This document shows positions 34,093-46,024 of a stretch of DNA of 64,000 nt, piece by piece. The stretch covers positions 34,941,234 through 35,005,233 of the forward strand of contig CM038471.1 of NCBI GenBank assembly GCA_021464415.1. The letters are read 5' to 3'. How positions within the stretch are numbered: position 1 is the first letter of the stretch; each line of letters begins with the position of its first letter. Made by a program: the position numbers and the translations under genes. Source of the stretch: Lonicera japonica (lineage: Eukaryota; Streptophyta; Magnoliopsida; Dipsacales; Caprifoliaceae). A model generated the notes under the pieces. The model saw only the letters and a list, made by a program, of their open reading frames with translations, was not told where the DNA came from and did no database searches.

Positions 34093-34268
34093 TGTTGACG
34101 AATGGAAAGAGAGAGAAGAGAGAGTGAATTATATTGTTATCTATGAATGAATACAAATGTCCCTTAAATAGGGATGGAATAAGCTATACATTGAAGGAAA
34201 AAATATCCCATGATTCTAAGAATCATAGTGGTAGTCAACTATACCATATCTATACATATATTCTAATA
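34093..34268 (-). repeat. 5' LTR of young copia element
   Basis: Near-identical to 29539-29712. In element sense it ends CAACA before the primer site. Confidence 0.9.
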
Positions 34269-35880
34269 TCTGAAGTAACCATTCGATCAAAGGGTGGTGC
34301 AAAATGGAGATGGAGAAAGATTTTCTCAATTGGCACTATATTTGAGGAGACAAAATGTTATATATAACAATTTTTACTCAATTGTCTCGGCGTTGCATTT
34401 TCAAAATGACCTAATATTGGCTCTAGTCTAATCAGGAAAATTCTGTGACTATATCTAAATTGAGTTTTTCAATGAAATTCGGTATACAATAATTTTCTTA
34501 TTATAGAGATCATCTTTCATAAAAAAATTCTTCCGTTTACCTATTGAAATTAATGGACGGCCCTTCTTTTTCTTAAAGTGAGGGTCTTCATCTTTAGAGG
34601 AGGTCTAATATATATACATATGTGAAATCAACAAATATTATCTTTTCGATAATTAGGTAGTGGATCTTATAACTATATAGTTACGAACATAAATACTTAA
34701 TTTCGTAAATACTTAATTCGCTTTTGATTTTGTTGTAAATATATATGTCATCGAAGGAAAATTCAGTATCATCACAGTTATATCTTCACAATAATGAGAT
34801 CAAATTTTATCTTAATCAATTAATTATTAATTCAACCGTGTTTGTTTCCATTAATATTTAGATTTAAATTGTTTACAAATTACAAGAACAATAATCAGTT
34901 CCTTCAAGGCCATTAATAAAATATTATGGTTGTGTACTTCTTATTTTAAAATTGAGCAAGCTTAATCAGACAACAATTATTTCAAATTAATTTTTTCATT
35001 GATTACTATTTGGAAAAATCAATTATGTTAATAGAATTTAAGAAATTTTCTATTATATATCACAAAAACAAACACCAATTGATTAACTATAATAGAATTG
35101 GGGTGGGTTTATTGTGAACTCCAATTCGAAACTTTGAAATAATAATGTTCCTCAAATTTCAATTTTAAGACTTGGAACTAAAGTTTCAAAACATACTCTC
35201 TTGTTATATTTTAATATTAAAGGGCAACCAAACACACTCTAAATAATATATCATACCTATACATTGAGGTTCCTTCTCTTAAGGACCGTCCATTGTGACG
35301 TGCTAAATGAATGAATTTTTTCGTGAAAATTGGTAGAGAAGATCATCTCCAAATTTCATATATAAAAAAAAACTCCATGGGGGATTTGGTTAGTTGAAAA
35401 ATTGATATATATATGCACATTTCTGGACGTTAAAATTTTGAGATTTTAATTAACCCACTTCCCGTTTGAGTTTTTCTATAAAATTTGGTGGAGATGATCT
35501 ACTCGTTATAGAGACCATCCTCACCAGATTTCATAACAAAAAAAATTTATTTATCTACCTCTTAAAATGGATGGTACGTAAATTAATTAACTTAAGAACA
35601 ATTCTCAAGAAAAGGGGAGTGCCCAGACATTAATGAAGATATATTAGTCCTAAATAAGTTTTATGAGAAAGGTCCGGTACTTTGTTAATTAACATCATAA
35701 AAATAAAGAAGAAATTGATGAGCAAGGATTAATTTCTTGAAGGCATATAAATTAAGAAACATTAAAATAACCATCAAACTCCATAGGCTTATTAATTAAT
35801 AAAACATGCCACAATTAAGCAAAGCTTTAAAAAGGGTAAACAAATTGAAAAAGGAATAATATAAAAAGTAAAGATCTATT
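34269..35880. repeat. 3' flank of MADS copy 4, with MITE fragments
   Basis: It matches the flank of the intact copy in part (34400-34440 'ggctctagtctaat', 34860-34980 'gatcagttcctt...tgtgtacttctt', 35080-35230). 34450-34600 and 35272-35616 carry arms of the long-armed MITE family ('aaaatttggtggagatgatc', 'gaccatcctcaccagattt'). No gene. Confidence 0.6.
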
Positions 35881-35882
35881 CT

Positions 35883-36440
35883 TAAGGAAAAGTCGCACTA
35901 GGTCACTTGGCATTGGGGTATTTATACCCCACTGTCGATGGTGTTGCAACTTCTCAATGAGTTGCTTTCTTAAGTAAATCCATCCTTGACTGAATCTCCT
36001 TCATTTTTTTATCAGCCAACCCTCTAAGATCGTTTATATCAGCCAAGGACAATCCTTCTACACTTCTTCCCATCAAGAATTCGTTCATAACATAGGTCAA
36101 CTCTTTCTCACGATTTTCCGTGCGCAGTTTTTCCAAAGTTTCCTTAGCTTTAGCCAGCCTTTGACTCGTAAAACTTTCTTGGTTCATCATTTTCTTGTAT
36201 TGCTCCATTTCAGGAATTTTTTTGAATTGTGCAAGCACGCGCTGGGCTCCCACTATGTTAGGCCACACCTCTGGCTGAGACTCGTCGAATGGACTATAAA
36301 TTAATTGCGCATGCGTCAATACCACATAAGGTGCTAAGTTCACTCACCTTTTTTATCAAACCCTTCTTTCTTTTCTTGAACGTTGCTTTTCTTGACGCTT
36401 CATTGGTTATGTAAGCAAGCTTAATTTTTTCTCTCATCAT
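35883..36440 (-). pseudogene. AGL80-like MADS pseudogene (array copy 4)
   Basis: The start is intact (MMREKIKLAYITNEASRK at 36440) and so are the first 45 MADS residues through KKRKKGLIKKVSELSTLCGI. A 1-nt insertion in the ACAIIYS segment (about 36300) then shifts the frame. The correct frame resumes as LIYSPFDESQPEVWP and runs to KEIQSRMDLLKKATH. There a TCA-to-TGA change at about 35956 stops it, close to where the Pro/Ala linker and most of the C-terminus were deleted. The last codons of the ancestral C-terminus are still recognisable near 35885-35905. It is non-functional for a full-length product; a short MADS-only peptide of about 49 residues could be made. Confidence 0.85.
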
Positions 36441-37071
36441 AAAAAAAAACCCTGCATAGAAGGCAAGCAATGTAAGGTATATATAATATGTCAAACATAG
36501 TGTACATGTGTGTCTTTTTTTCATCTAAATGGTCTTAGCTATATATTATGGTAATGCAATTACAAATAATTATGTTTGAAGATTTTTACATCTTTGTTCT
36601 TATTTAAGGTAATTATGACTTGAATAAATTTATATATGAAGTTATCGCTAAATAATAATTTTGAAACTACTAATTAAGTGCTTTCTATAACTTGAGATTT
36701 GCCATGTTTTTTATATTTTTTTGCCATTTTGTTAAATGAAGGTGTAAGTAGTGTCAACACTCTACTGGCCTCCTGTTACATATTGGTTTGAACTTAACAC
36801 AATGAATTGTTCCATATATTGAACCCACTAAATAACAAATCTTTGTTGGCATGGACTAAAAATTAAGTGCCCATTTCTGAATAGATCAATTAAAAATTAT
36901 TAGACAAAGGAATGACAGTTTTTTGCATTTTTTGTAGGTATAATATACAACTGCACTAAATAACCTGCACATGTGATGCCTGTGTGACTTGAGTATATCT
37001 AATTTGAAAAAAAAAATTGACTAATGGACAGGAAATTTTGAGTTAACGCCCTAAATTATCACCCTTGTTTT
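36441..37071 (-). promoter_or_regulatory. Duplicated upstream region of MADS copy 4
   Basis: TATATATAG at about 36538-36546 and 'ACCATTTAGATG' correspond to the promoter core of the intact copy. Homology with 25360-25740 continues to about 36960 ('ttgaaactactaattaagtg', 'ttgaacccact', 'tgttggcatggactaaa'). Confidence 0.5.
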
Positions 37072-37357
37072 GGAGTTACTAAAAATTTACCCTCTTGAAG
37101 TTTACCTGCTTTTGCACTTCAATCCATTAAGTTTAATTTGCATAACTCTCATTCTTAAAGTTTGAATTTGATTACAACTTCGTCCAAACTGTTAGACTTT
37201 TGAACGGAAACTGTGGCAAAAGTCTAACAGGTTACTGGGGTTTTGGACTAAAGTGAAATCGGATTCAAACTTTAAGGACGGGAGTTATGCAAATTAAATT
37301 TCATGGATGAAAGTGCAAAAACGCGTAAACTTCAAGAGGGTAAATTTTTAATAACTC
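37072..37357. mobile_element. hAT-type MITE, 286 bp, target duplication CTTGTTTT
   Basis: Inverted ends GAGTTACTAAAAATTTACCC and GGGTAAATTTTTAATAACTC pair over more than 30 bp with one mismatch. The pairing continues inward (tttaatttgcataactc / gagttatgcaaattaaa). The 8-bp direct repeat CTTGTTTT lies at 37064-37071 and 37358-37365, as expected for hAT elements. Confidence 0.85.
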
Positions 37358-40269
37358 CTTGTTTTGACTTTGCTCCACACATATCAAATTCTTTGAGTTT
37401 GCATCCCACAGTTACCAATTTCTGTTAAGCCGTTAGTTATTTACTAACGCAACCAAAATAGCCTCCTTTTAACTTTCACGATCAGTTACGCATGATTGTT
37501 TCGATCTTTGGCTTGCCTTTTTCCTGTGTGCTACACCTTTTTTCATTTTCCATCAGTTGCCATCTCTTTAATTAACAACCTATTCTACATTTCAATGACT
37601 CCGAAAATTGGTTTATTGTATCAAAAGAACAAAAATTATTGGTTTGTAATTTAAAGACTATATCTCTAAATATCCTCCATTAATTGTCCAAGTTAATTGG
37701 ATTCTAAAATTTAACTTCCTTAATTGTATAAAATCTGAAAATACTTTTGTAGTACTTACATGAACCCTATGGCGACTAATAATGGGATCGGTATCTCATA
37801 CTTCAACTTATTAATTTACTTTAAATGCAAAATATACTTCTGTATCTACAATTTTAATTATTCATACACATTCATGTTAATGATTCATTTCATATATATA
37901 TATATATATATATATTAAGGATGTGTTAATTTTCTAGCTAATTAGTTGCTCGGAAATGTAAAATTGGAGAAACGATACTAATAATGCTCTACGTGTGCAT
38001 ATAAATAATTAAGTCAAGAGAAGCCATTGGTGTAGCGTGATTCACAGTTTCAAAAAATTAATTATTGAATGAGGTTCTGAATTCATGGATGCTTCCAAAA
38101 GACGCATCTACAAAACCTTCATATAGGAATCTGCAAAGATACGAACGTGGCAGTACGTAATTATCTTTTTTATGTTATGGAATCTTCATGGCCATGAAGC
38201 TTAATTGTGTAAGGGTGCCTTTATAATTTAAATATCATACAAGTGAATGTATATATTTTTATGGAAAAGGATGCTTAATTTAGCAAATATTTAAGGGTGC
38301 TTATACCATCATCCTAAATTTAGTTCCCACTAAATCAATGGAGAAGGAGGCTATAAAGTAAGGGCATTTTGGTCACATCAGTAAATAATTAACAGGGCTT
38401 GACAATAATTGGTAACAAAATGGGGTGCAAACTCAAAAGATTTAAAATGTGGATTGTAAAAATCAAAATACCGATTTTAACGTGGGGTGCAAACTCAAAA
38501 TTTTTGTGTAGGTAATTTTAAATTGCTTAACATCCAAGGTTCAAACTTCGTCACAAGCACATATTTTTTATTCCTAATTAGAGATGATAAGCATAAAATA
38601 GCGAATTCAAAAGTTTGACATAGTTTCATGCGACAATTAAAATACGTCTTGGCTTAATATATATATATATATATATATGATATATAGTATGTGTATACCT
38701 ATATGTGTGTGTAATATATAAGAGTTTTATAATATGCTATTGAGACTTACTAATATTCGTGTAGGTTGTATTAGGTCCAAGTTCAATTCCTTTTAAGGTA
38801 ATTTAGTAATTTTAAATAAAAAATGGGTTTTTGTGGCATTATTATGGTTGGTTACTAAAATTTTATTTCCAATGATGAGATATATGGAAATAAAGATCGA
38901 GAGAAAGATGCAATAAGAAACAAATTAATTGAATTAAAGCATATAAATTGAGAGAAAGATGTAATAAGAAAAAAATTAATTGAATTGAAGTATATTAATG
39001 GAGAGAAATATGTAATAAGAAACAAATTAATGGAGAGAGATTCAATAAGAAAATTTGATAAAACTAACTTCCATATATTTGAAATGCCTCTGATGGGAGT
39101 TGAAATATTGTAGAAAAACTCATACATTTCAACTTAGTGTTTTCTAAACATACGAAAATGTAATTAGATTATAATCAAATCTATTTCCACAATATTTTAG
39201 AGAAATTGTGTAGGGTATTCCTCATGTTTATCATGAGAAAAACACATAAAATATTAATTTTCATGAGTCATCTAATACATGTCAATTGCAGAAACAAAGT
39301 ACAACAAAAAACCAAATGAGAGTTACTGCATATAAGGAGAGTAAAATGATATTCATGAAATTGATAATAGATATATTACATAACGAGAGCAAAACAGAAG
39401 TTATATGATATGTATATATATATATAATCCCACACGGATGGGATAACATACTACCACCCCGGTTTATTGCGGGATAAAACATCACAACTAGATAACTAAG
39501 TCCCACTTTGTACCAAATATAGGATAGTAATTAAAATATAATTATACCGACTCTTCTAAATCTGCGTGCCAAATACTAGTACGAGGGAGTTGTTGATACA
39601 TTGTCCAAACATGTTCAGTATATAAAGGATTTTCTTGCTTTTAAGGATGGCAACTAGACAGGCGACGCCAAGTATGCACTTTCCATCAATGGTGGACCTT
39701 TGAGAGGTTCCACCGGGCTTAAGTCCGGGCCCAAATGGACTAAGCCACAATAGAAGTAGGAATTATATATACAAGCCTCCCTCATTCTATGAATCTATGT
39801 TTTTCAGCCAGCCCAATAATAAAATTCTTTCCTCATTAAAGAGAGTGCACAAAGTAGTTTATATTTATGACATTTCTCTTATAGACCTTGCAATAATCGT
39901 TTTTATATATGTTTGTTTTTAATTTTTTTCCTTCTAATAGAAAAATAAAATTTCTTATAAATAGTAAATATATTTATAATTATTTAAATATAATAGAGTA
40001 TAATATTTAAAGTACATGATTTTTAACACTCGCAAGAGGGTTTAGAGATTTGTCAAGTTTAACAAGTTTTAGGTCTTGTATCAAATTATGCCTCCCTCCC
40101 TCCCTCCCTTTGCTCTTTCTCAAGTTCGATCGATTTAAGTAAGTTATTCGAGATTGCACATATTGTATCAAAAAAGAACAGTATTATTATATTATATAGT
40201 TTTGTCCCTCAAAAAAATATTTCAATTTAAAGTTTAGCCCATGCTAGTGTTGAGTCCTGGCTTTGCCAT
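37358..40269. other. AT-rich intergenic DNA with duplicated pieces, no gene
   Basis: 38700-39070 is collinear with 25770-26330 of the intact unit. (AT)n runs lie at 37893-37915 and 38658-38678. 39640-39740 and 40225-40260 hold GC-richer 'ccgggcttaagtccgggccc' and 'gttgagtcctggctttgcc' text typical of transposon ends, as at 23000 and 23830. A (CTCC)n run lies near 40092. The frames at 38855-39127, 39282-39506 and 39556-39750 are AT-biased or terminal-repeat shadows and are not supported. Confidence 0.5.
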
Positions 40270-41640
40270 TGCTTTCCATCTCTGTCCCATCAATTTTGTA
40301 GGGTATTTTTAAATAAACCCACAACATCATTCTTCTCACCCCTACAAAAGTCAAAATCTAAAGCAAACAATCCAAAAAAATTGCTGAGAATATTTTCACC
40401 CCGATTTCTACCTTAACCAAAAATGCAAAATCTATTCTGTTTAGGATGTTCTAAACTCACCCATCAAAACATCAAGGCCGACCTTAGGCGTAGGCGACCT
40501 AGGCCGTCGCCTAACGGCCCGGACATAGTAGGGCCCCCGATATTTTTGGGCCCTTTTGTAAACTCACTCCGCCAATCTTCGTAAAATTATTTCGTCTCAC
40601 CCCATCTAATTTTCACAACCAAACAGATATTAAAGTCACCTACAAAACTGTTTTTTTTTTACCCATTTGTAAACGCATCCACCATTTTCTTATAAACAGT
40701 GAATTAAGAAAACCACAATAAATAAACCAAGTATTTTATCAAGTAATCAAGAATCATTCACTGAATTGATACTATTGCTACAAAGGATGACTAGGGTAAG
40801 GTTTTATGCGGGGAAAAAAAAGGAAACCATATCCATTAAAATAAGAATTAAAGAAAATTTATTTTTATGAAACATGGAAAGCCATGAAACCACAATATCT
40901 ATATGACTTGACTTTCATTCATATTGTTAAAAGATTGTAGATTGATTGAAGCGATTAATTGCCAGCCTTGATAATTTTGAGATACACTATATATACAAAC
41001 ACACACACACACACACACACACACAGAGAAAAATTTAATCTCTAAGAAAATTTCAATTATATAATTACAAGGCCTTCATGATCAAGAAATAATTCGTTTT
41101 ATATTGGTTTATGTCACTTCTTTTACTTTCCCCCTTATAAATGTGATAATATTCTCTTTACTATATGCGAATGATCCATTTGAAGGTTTAGGGCCAGGGA
41201 GATTTCAATTGTTAATGAATCATGAGTTCAAAAGCTATATAGAGGCGGCAATGAGTTTTATGGATGCGTAATGGAAAAAAAGATTTCATTGTTTGGCTTA
41301 TAAAAAAAGACGTAGGGTGTATTTGGCATGTAGAAAAGAGATAGGGTGAGCCGAATGCTTTTGATAATAATTAGTGGGGTATGCTTTGTGTGTAGAAAAA
41401 AGACAAGGTAAGTTTATCGTTTTTGATAAAAATTTGTGGGTGAAGTACTAGTTTTCTCTTATTGAGGTGAGAATAATATTTTGTTGAAGTTAACATTCGT
41501 TCATTTAATCTTATGTTTTCAGTAAAGTCACCCCACCACTAGGGTGAACTGAAAGATTTTCTTAAAAAACAACGAGGTGGGTTGAAAGTTATTCTTACAC
41601 TAGGGTGAAAAGAATAATATTGTGGCACACCCAATTATTC
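40270..41640. repeat. Segmental duplication, block X copy 2 (matches 4460-7080)
   Basis: It is collinear with 4490-5660 joined to 6888-7020. It lacks the 1.2-kb insertion but has its own changes: a GC-rich insertion of about 85 bp at about 40472-40557 ('gccgtcgcctaacggcccgg'), an imperfect tandem duplication of about 80 bp at 41310-41450 ('gtgtagaaaa', 'ttttgataaaaat'), and a (CA)n run at 40999-41024. Confidence 0.75.
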
Positions 41641-41840
41641 TCCAGCCCCTTGAGGTTAAAATCCCCTTCCCCTTAGTCACTAGATTTAGGTTGAATGGTC
41701 CTCACTAAACTAAAATTTGATTAAAAATTAACAAAATAATTTTTGTATTATAAATTAAGGGATTAGAAGAGGAGCATAATATAAAGAAAAAAGTTATTGA
41801 TTTATGATCCTATTTATTGGATTCTATAATTTAATGCACA

Positions 41841-41870
41841 GCGACACCTAGACGTACAGCTAGGTGTCGC
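41841..41870. repeat. Perfect 11-bp inverted repeat with 8-nt loop
   Basis: Arm GCGACACCTAG (41841-41851), loop ACGTACAG, arm CTAGGTGTCGC (41860-41870). It sits just beyond the C-terminal end of the copia RNase H relic. Its role is unknown. Confidence 0.85.
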
Positions 41871-41889
41871 GATACCATCAATTGAAGGA

Positions 41890-42180
41890 CGTGCCGTGCT
41901 TTATCAAAAGTTCTCGTTTGGCTTGCTTCAGGAAAGCCTTATTGTGCAATAGCTTTGCATCAGCCAGACACACTGACAACTTACTTCATGGAGTGCAAGT
42001 ATCTCAGAGTGTTTTATGACGTATCTACCAATGGTTGTTTAGTAGATCTCTATAAGATTGCTATATCTGCATATATAAAAACATGGCTTGATTGTGAACA
42101 AGTTTTGTAAGGATCAGAAAGATATATAGCATTTGCATATCCTTTCAACTGAGAAGCATTAAATAACTCCCTGGGATAAA
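41890..42180 (-). pseudogene. Copia RNase H relic (SIRE/TNT-like)
   Basis: Minus-strand pieces read 'GYANAIYLSDPYKTCSQ', 'HVFIYADIAIL', 'RSTKQPLVDTS' and, after a shift, 'EILALHEVSCQCVWL'. These match the copia RNase H text DPHK.RSQTGYVF, SWRSTKQTLVATS and EIIALHEA.RECVWLR. Stops and a shift make it a relic. No further parts of that element are seen beside it. Confidence 0.75.
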
Positions 42181-42229
42181 ACAAACCCATACTTGTCACT
42201 CCGCAAGGTAACACAAAATGTGTTTAATT

Positions 42230-44390
42230 GAGACGCCTGCAATTTTCCCAAAAAGAGGCAACGACCTCCAGGAGTGGGACATCACGAAGGCCGTCACTAA
42301 CAACGGCTAAAAGTAAACTATTAAAGCATAAATATAATAAAAGAATTAAAATAACTCTTCAAAAATACATTGGTATGCACCGTTAATCCTCATCAACTTC
42401 TACTTTACAAAGTAGTCTATTCCATTGCGCGGGCGGTTGGCTACAGTGTAAGTTAGTTGTCAATGAGAGCTAAAGAGCATTAAACATACCTGTTCTCCAT
42501 ATAAATAACACCTTAACATAACTCAAGGAGAAAACAAACTTCAAATACGTAGTATACATCATTTCACAATCCTAGTCATAAGTAGTTAAAATACAACTAC
42601 TACAAGACCTTAGGAAAGCATTTCAATGTCCAAAAGTACTTAATTATACAACAAACATAAGTATAATACATATCTGAAAGATAACAAGTCCAAAAACTTA
42701 AACCCATGGCCTTTCTGTAATGAAAGGCCCTAATATCAGAAGAATCTGGGATTGTTCGCCCTTTCCCTTATCTGATATCCCCATCCCGACCTTGGATGTA
42801 CCTGCATGGGAAAACAGTGAGGCAACCGGACCCAGTAGGAACTATAAAGTTTATATATAAAAATACACCTAGACAATCACAGGCAACATGTAATATCATA
42901 GGAGAATACATATATATATGTATATATAATATACTTTTGTAGTTTATAATGTCATGCTAACACATCACGTGGTCCCTCGCCCAAATCAAGCAATAAATGC
43001 ATCAATCCTGTAGAAACCAAAAGAAAAAATTACAATATATGTATATATACTGATAGAGCACCCGTACCAAGACTAGACTCGTCATCCCACAGTGAACTAT
43101 TATAACTACCATCTAGGATTTAAGTCAAGTGTGCACACCGATCGCGATCTAAAGCCCCCAAGGCTAGGGTATGTAGCCCCTAATGCTGGATCCCCCCATG
43201 GACCACCTAGATGTGCAGGGTATGCTGCCTTAGCGGGGTCACCGTAACTGGACCATATCTAAACGTATATCGTCTATCCGATATCAAGTGGTGCTAACTA
43301 TCAATATCATAAAACCAAAATCAACTCAAAACATATATCCAAAACTAGTACAAATATGATCCACATGATATTAGATTCGAATCTTGTATACCATCTCAAT
43401 TCCAAACCATAACAATATATATATAATCATAGAAGTGGGAATATGCGCATACGCGCTAGCAGGTCATACCTAGGGCTTGTGGTATCTTAACATATAATGA
43501 GATTCTTACATATCAACATGAAATTATATTGAAAGCATGAATAAAGTGATGAAACTAACAACAATTCTTAATCCAATACCCCATGTATGTGTGTATCAAC
43601 CATTATATAAAGAAAACCCCAATTTGTTATAAAAATGAAGATGCAACACATAAACACTTGAAATGAAGTTTAAATACTAATATCCCCACCTCAATCAAGC
43701 TATCCTCCAAAGTTTGAGTGATGAATTGAGCCACAACTGAGGAATCACGAAATCCCTACAAGCTTGGAACCCTAGCTATGGTGAAGATGATGATGGTGAA
43801 GAAAAACATAATGGTGATGATGATTTATGAGTAGTAACTTGATCTTATAGAAATCTCCCTCAAGAATTGATGGTTTCTATCTCTAGGATCTCCTCTTCAA
43901 TGTTGGAGAAGTGTGTGGCACGAATGGGGGAGAGGGGAGGTTTTATTGGCTTAAAAAATGGAGTCAAGGGCATAAAACACGAGTTTTGACCAGATCTAAA
44001 GGCCGTCAATCAATTGAGGGCCTTCCTTTAGTCGACTGATGCGCACTGCCAATGCTTTTGGCAATTCAGTCATTTCATGCATAGTTTTGGTCCTTAAGAT
44101 GCGAGAACTAAATTTCAGCCAAAACACGAAAGTTTTAGGTTATTGAATTATCTTTCCAATGGCATAAACGGGGACTGATTTGAACTTCAGATGAGAAAGT
44201 TATGGCTTTCTCAAGCCATAAAGGTCACTTTTCGATAAGTGCAATCTAGGCGGTGAATCGCCGAATTTCACCCGAATCACTTAGAATAGGTACAACTTAA
44301 TAAGAGAGTGTAATTATGCGTATATGAAGTGTGAAAAATGTATAACCCACTAAAATACTATTTAAACTCATTCTAGTTCCCCGAACCAAA
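42230..44390 (-). mobile_element. Ty3/gypsy-like LTR or leader, no coding
   Basis: The minus strand carries text usual in plant gypsy LTRs: a TATA-like 'TATAAAACCTCCCC' near 43945, then the leader, and upstream 'CCAATGGCATAAACGGGG'-type segments. Downstream it has 'ACTGGGTCCGGTTGCCTCAC' and 'CATGCAGGTACATCCAAGG' near 42790-42840. Layout and wording parallel 62640-64000 on the opposite strand. Ends and target duplication are not resolved; it may be a solo LTR. Confidence 0.45.
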
Positions 44391-44398
44391 ATGTCTAT

Positions 44399-44593
44399 AT
44401 GGGAAATGTGGAGGAATTTAATAAGGAAGTGGTATCGTGTGTCACATTAATGCCATACCAATGCCATCGAGTTGAGGCTGAACTAAACTTGGAGAACAAA
44501 TTCACTAAAAATGCAATATCAGGTCCAATAGATAGATCTGAATATAATAGGGAGCTTGCCTATAGCGCTCAGATATGGTACTCCAAGACCTAG
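44399..44593 (+). other. 64-codon open frame, unrecognised
   Basis: MGNVEEFNKEVVSCVTLMPY... ending 'AYSAQIWYSKT'. The composition is protein-like, but I recognise no family. It lies in a segment interrupted by the CACTA insertion at 44800 and continuing at 50159, so it may be an internal piece of an older retroelement. Confidence 0.25.
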
Positions 44594-44956
44594 AATTGCT
44601 TAATTGTCTTCTTTTGGGCGAAATGGGTCCTTTTTGTATCAAGTGACCTCACAACCATCAGGGAGCTTAATGGATACAATTTTCCATATTCATGCACTTT
44701 AAGACTTTTTGGCTACTGATTTGTTAGTAGGATATTTGTCCACATGCTACCCTTATGTTCCCATTTTAATCCCAGTTGCTTCAACAGTCTATGTTTGTGC
44801 CCTACAAGAAAAAAGCCTTTCCATGACACACATTCGACGACATTTCTGTGAAATTGTCGTTAAATGTGTCAAAAGACAACAATTTTAAAGTGAATGTCGT
44901 AAAAAATTTCTTAGCGCAAGGATCGACGACAATGAATTTGAGCATGTCGTGGAAGA

Positions 44957-45114
44957 TATTATTCGACGACAAACCCCAATTGTTGTGAAAATTTTGACGA
45001 CATTTTTTTTAAAATTGTCGTGGAATTCAATTCAATATTATTCGACGACAAACCCCAATTGTTGTGAAAATTTTGACGACATTTTTTTTAAAATTGTCGT
45101 GGAATTCAATTCAA
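44957..45114. repeat. Exact tandem duplication, 79-bp unit
   Basis: Unit 44957-45035 is repeated at 45036-45114, beginning 'tattattcgacgacaaaccc' and ending 'ggaattcaattcaa'. It lies in the CACTA subterminal zone and multiplies the gacgaca/tgtcgt motifs. The apparent 111-codon frame across it is an artefact of the repeat. Confidence 0.9.
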
Positions 45115-46024
45115 TGACACATATACCTTTGTCGTTAAAACAAAACTTATTTGACGACAATCAAAAGGATGTGGTTAAAACTCAGCCAATATTTTTGCCA
45201 AAATATAATGCGGGTTTTTTTCCCGCTACCAATTCACTAGTAGGAATGGGTTTTTTCAACATTTTAAAAATATGCTTATTATAGTCAATTAAACCAATTG
45301 CATTCTCTCGATCTCCCTCTCTACTACCATTATGTCTTCCTCTCCTCTTCGCGCTCTCTCGTCAAAAAAACCACCAGCGTCTCCCTCTCCACCAGCATTT
45401 CACCACCGATCATCTCATTCCATCATAGAGAGGGATTTTCAAGGGTTCCAATTTTGGATTAGGTCACCAGTGGCTTACTCTTCAAATTTTCGGATTCATT
45501 TAATTTGTTCAGGTATAAATTAATATTTATTTAGAATTTGATTGAAATGATTCCATTAATTGTTAAGTTTTCTAGCGTTCCAATTTCATGAAATTCGTTT
45601 TCCAGGGTTCCAATTTCATGAAGTTTTCTAGCCTTCCTTAGATCCATCAATCTTATTATTTTTTTGTCTCTGTGTAATCGATTGGTAGATGGAGTCTCTC
45701 TCTATATATATATATATGTATGTATGTACGTATCTGTAGGTGTTCTCAAGCAGAATTCTATCAATTCAGATCAAGTATCATTTCAGATCAATTAGGCAAA
45801 TAGAATTATATATGTTTTGTTTGGTGAAAAATAATACAACTGGTTGTATTTTTTGATTTCGGATTTCCTTGCCCCTTCATGTTTGGGATGAAAGGTCATG
45901 TTGTCTTCAAGGTATCCTGCTGCCCTGTTTTCAAGGAACTGATTATTCTGTTTTTTCTCATAAGTATTGGGTGCTGGAAGAAACTTATTAGACCAAAAAT
46001 GTCAACAAAAACCTCTTTTTGTAG

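Larger units (their letters stand above)
29539..34268 (-). mobile_element. Young Ty1/copia retrotransposon, minus strand, short LTRs
   Basis: Two LTRs of 174 and 176 bp (29539-29712, 34093-34268) differ at about four bases plus a 2-bp indel. The primer site on the minus strand next to the 5' LTR is CGGTATCAAAGGG (initiator-Met type). The polypurine tract CTTGAGGGGGAT abuts the 3' LTR. Internal order on the minus strand is a long leader, zinc knuckle, protease, integrase, reverse transcriptase, RNase H, as in copia. The 4.73-kb length and only about 0.77 kb between the 5' LTR and the zinc-knuckle frame mean that most of gag is missing. In-frame TAG codons and integrase shifts make it non-autonomous. 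No 5-bp target duplication is evident (tcagt versus tctga). LTR similarity suggests recent insertion. Confidence 0.93.

Noticed and set aside
44949..45284. 111-codon frame with a repeated peptide
   Set aside because: Produced by the exact 79-bp tandem duplication in the CACTA subterminal zone; no domain.
45332..45523. Ser/Pro-rich 63-codon frame resembling a transit peptide
   Set aside because: Could be a captured 5' UTR or first exon, but no homologue is recognised and the GDPD N-terminus differs. Too weak to call as a gene.
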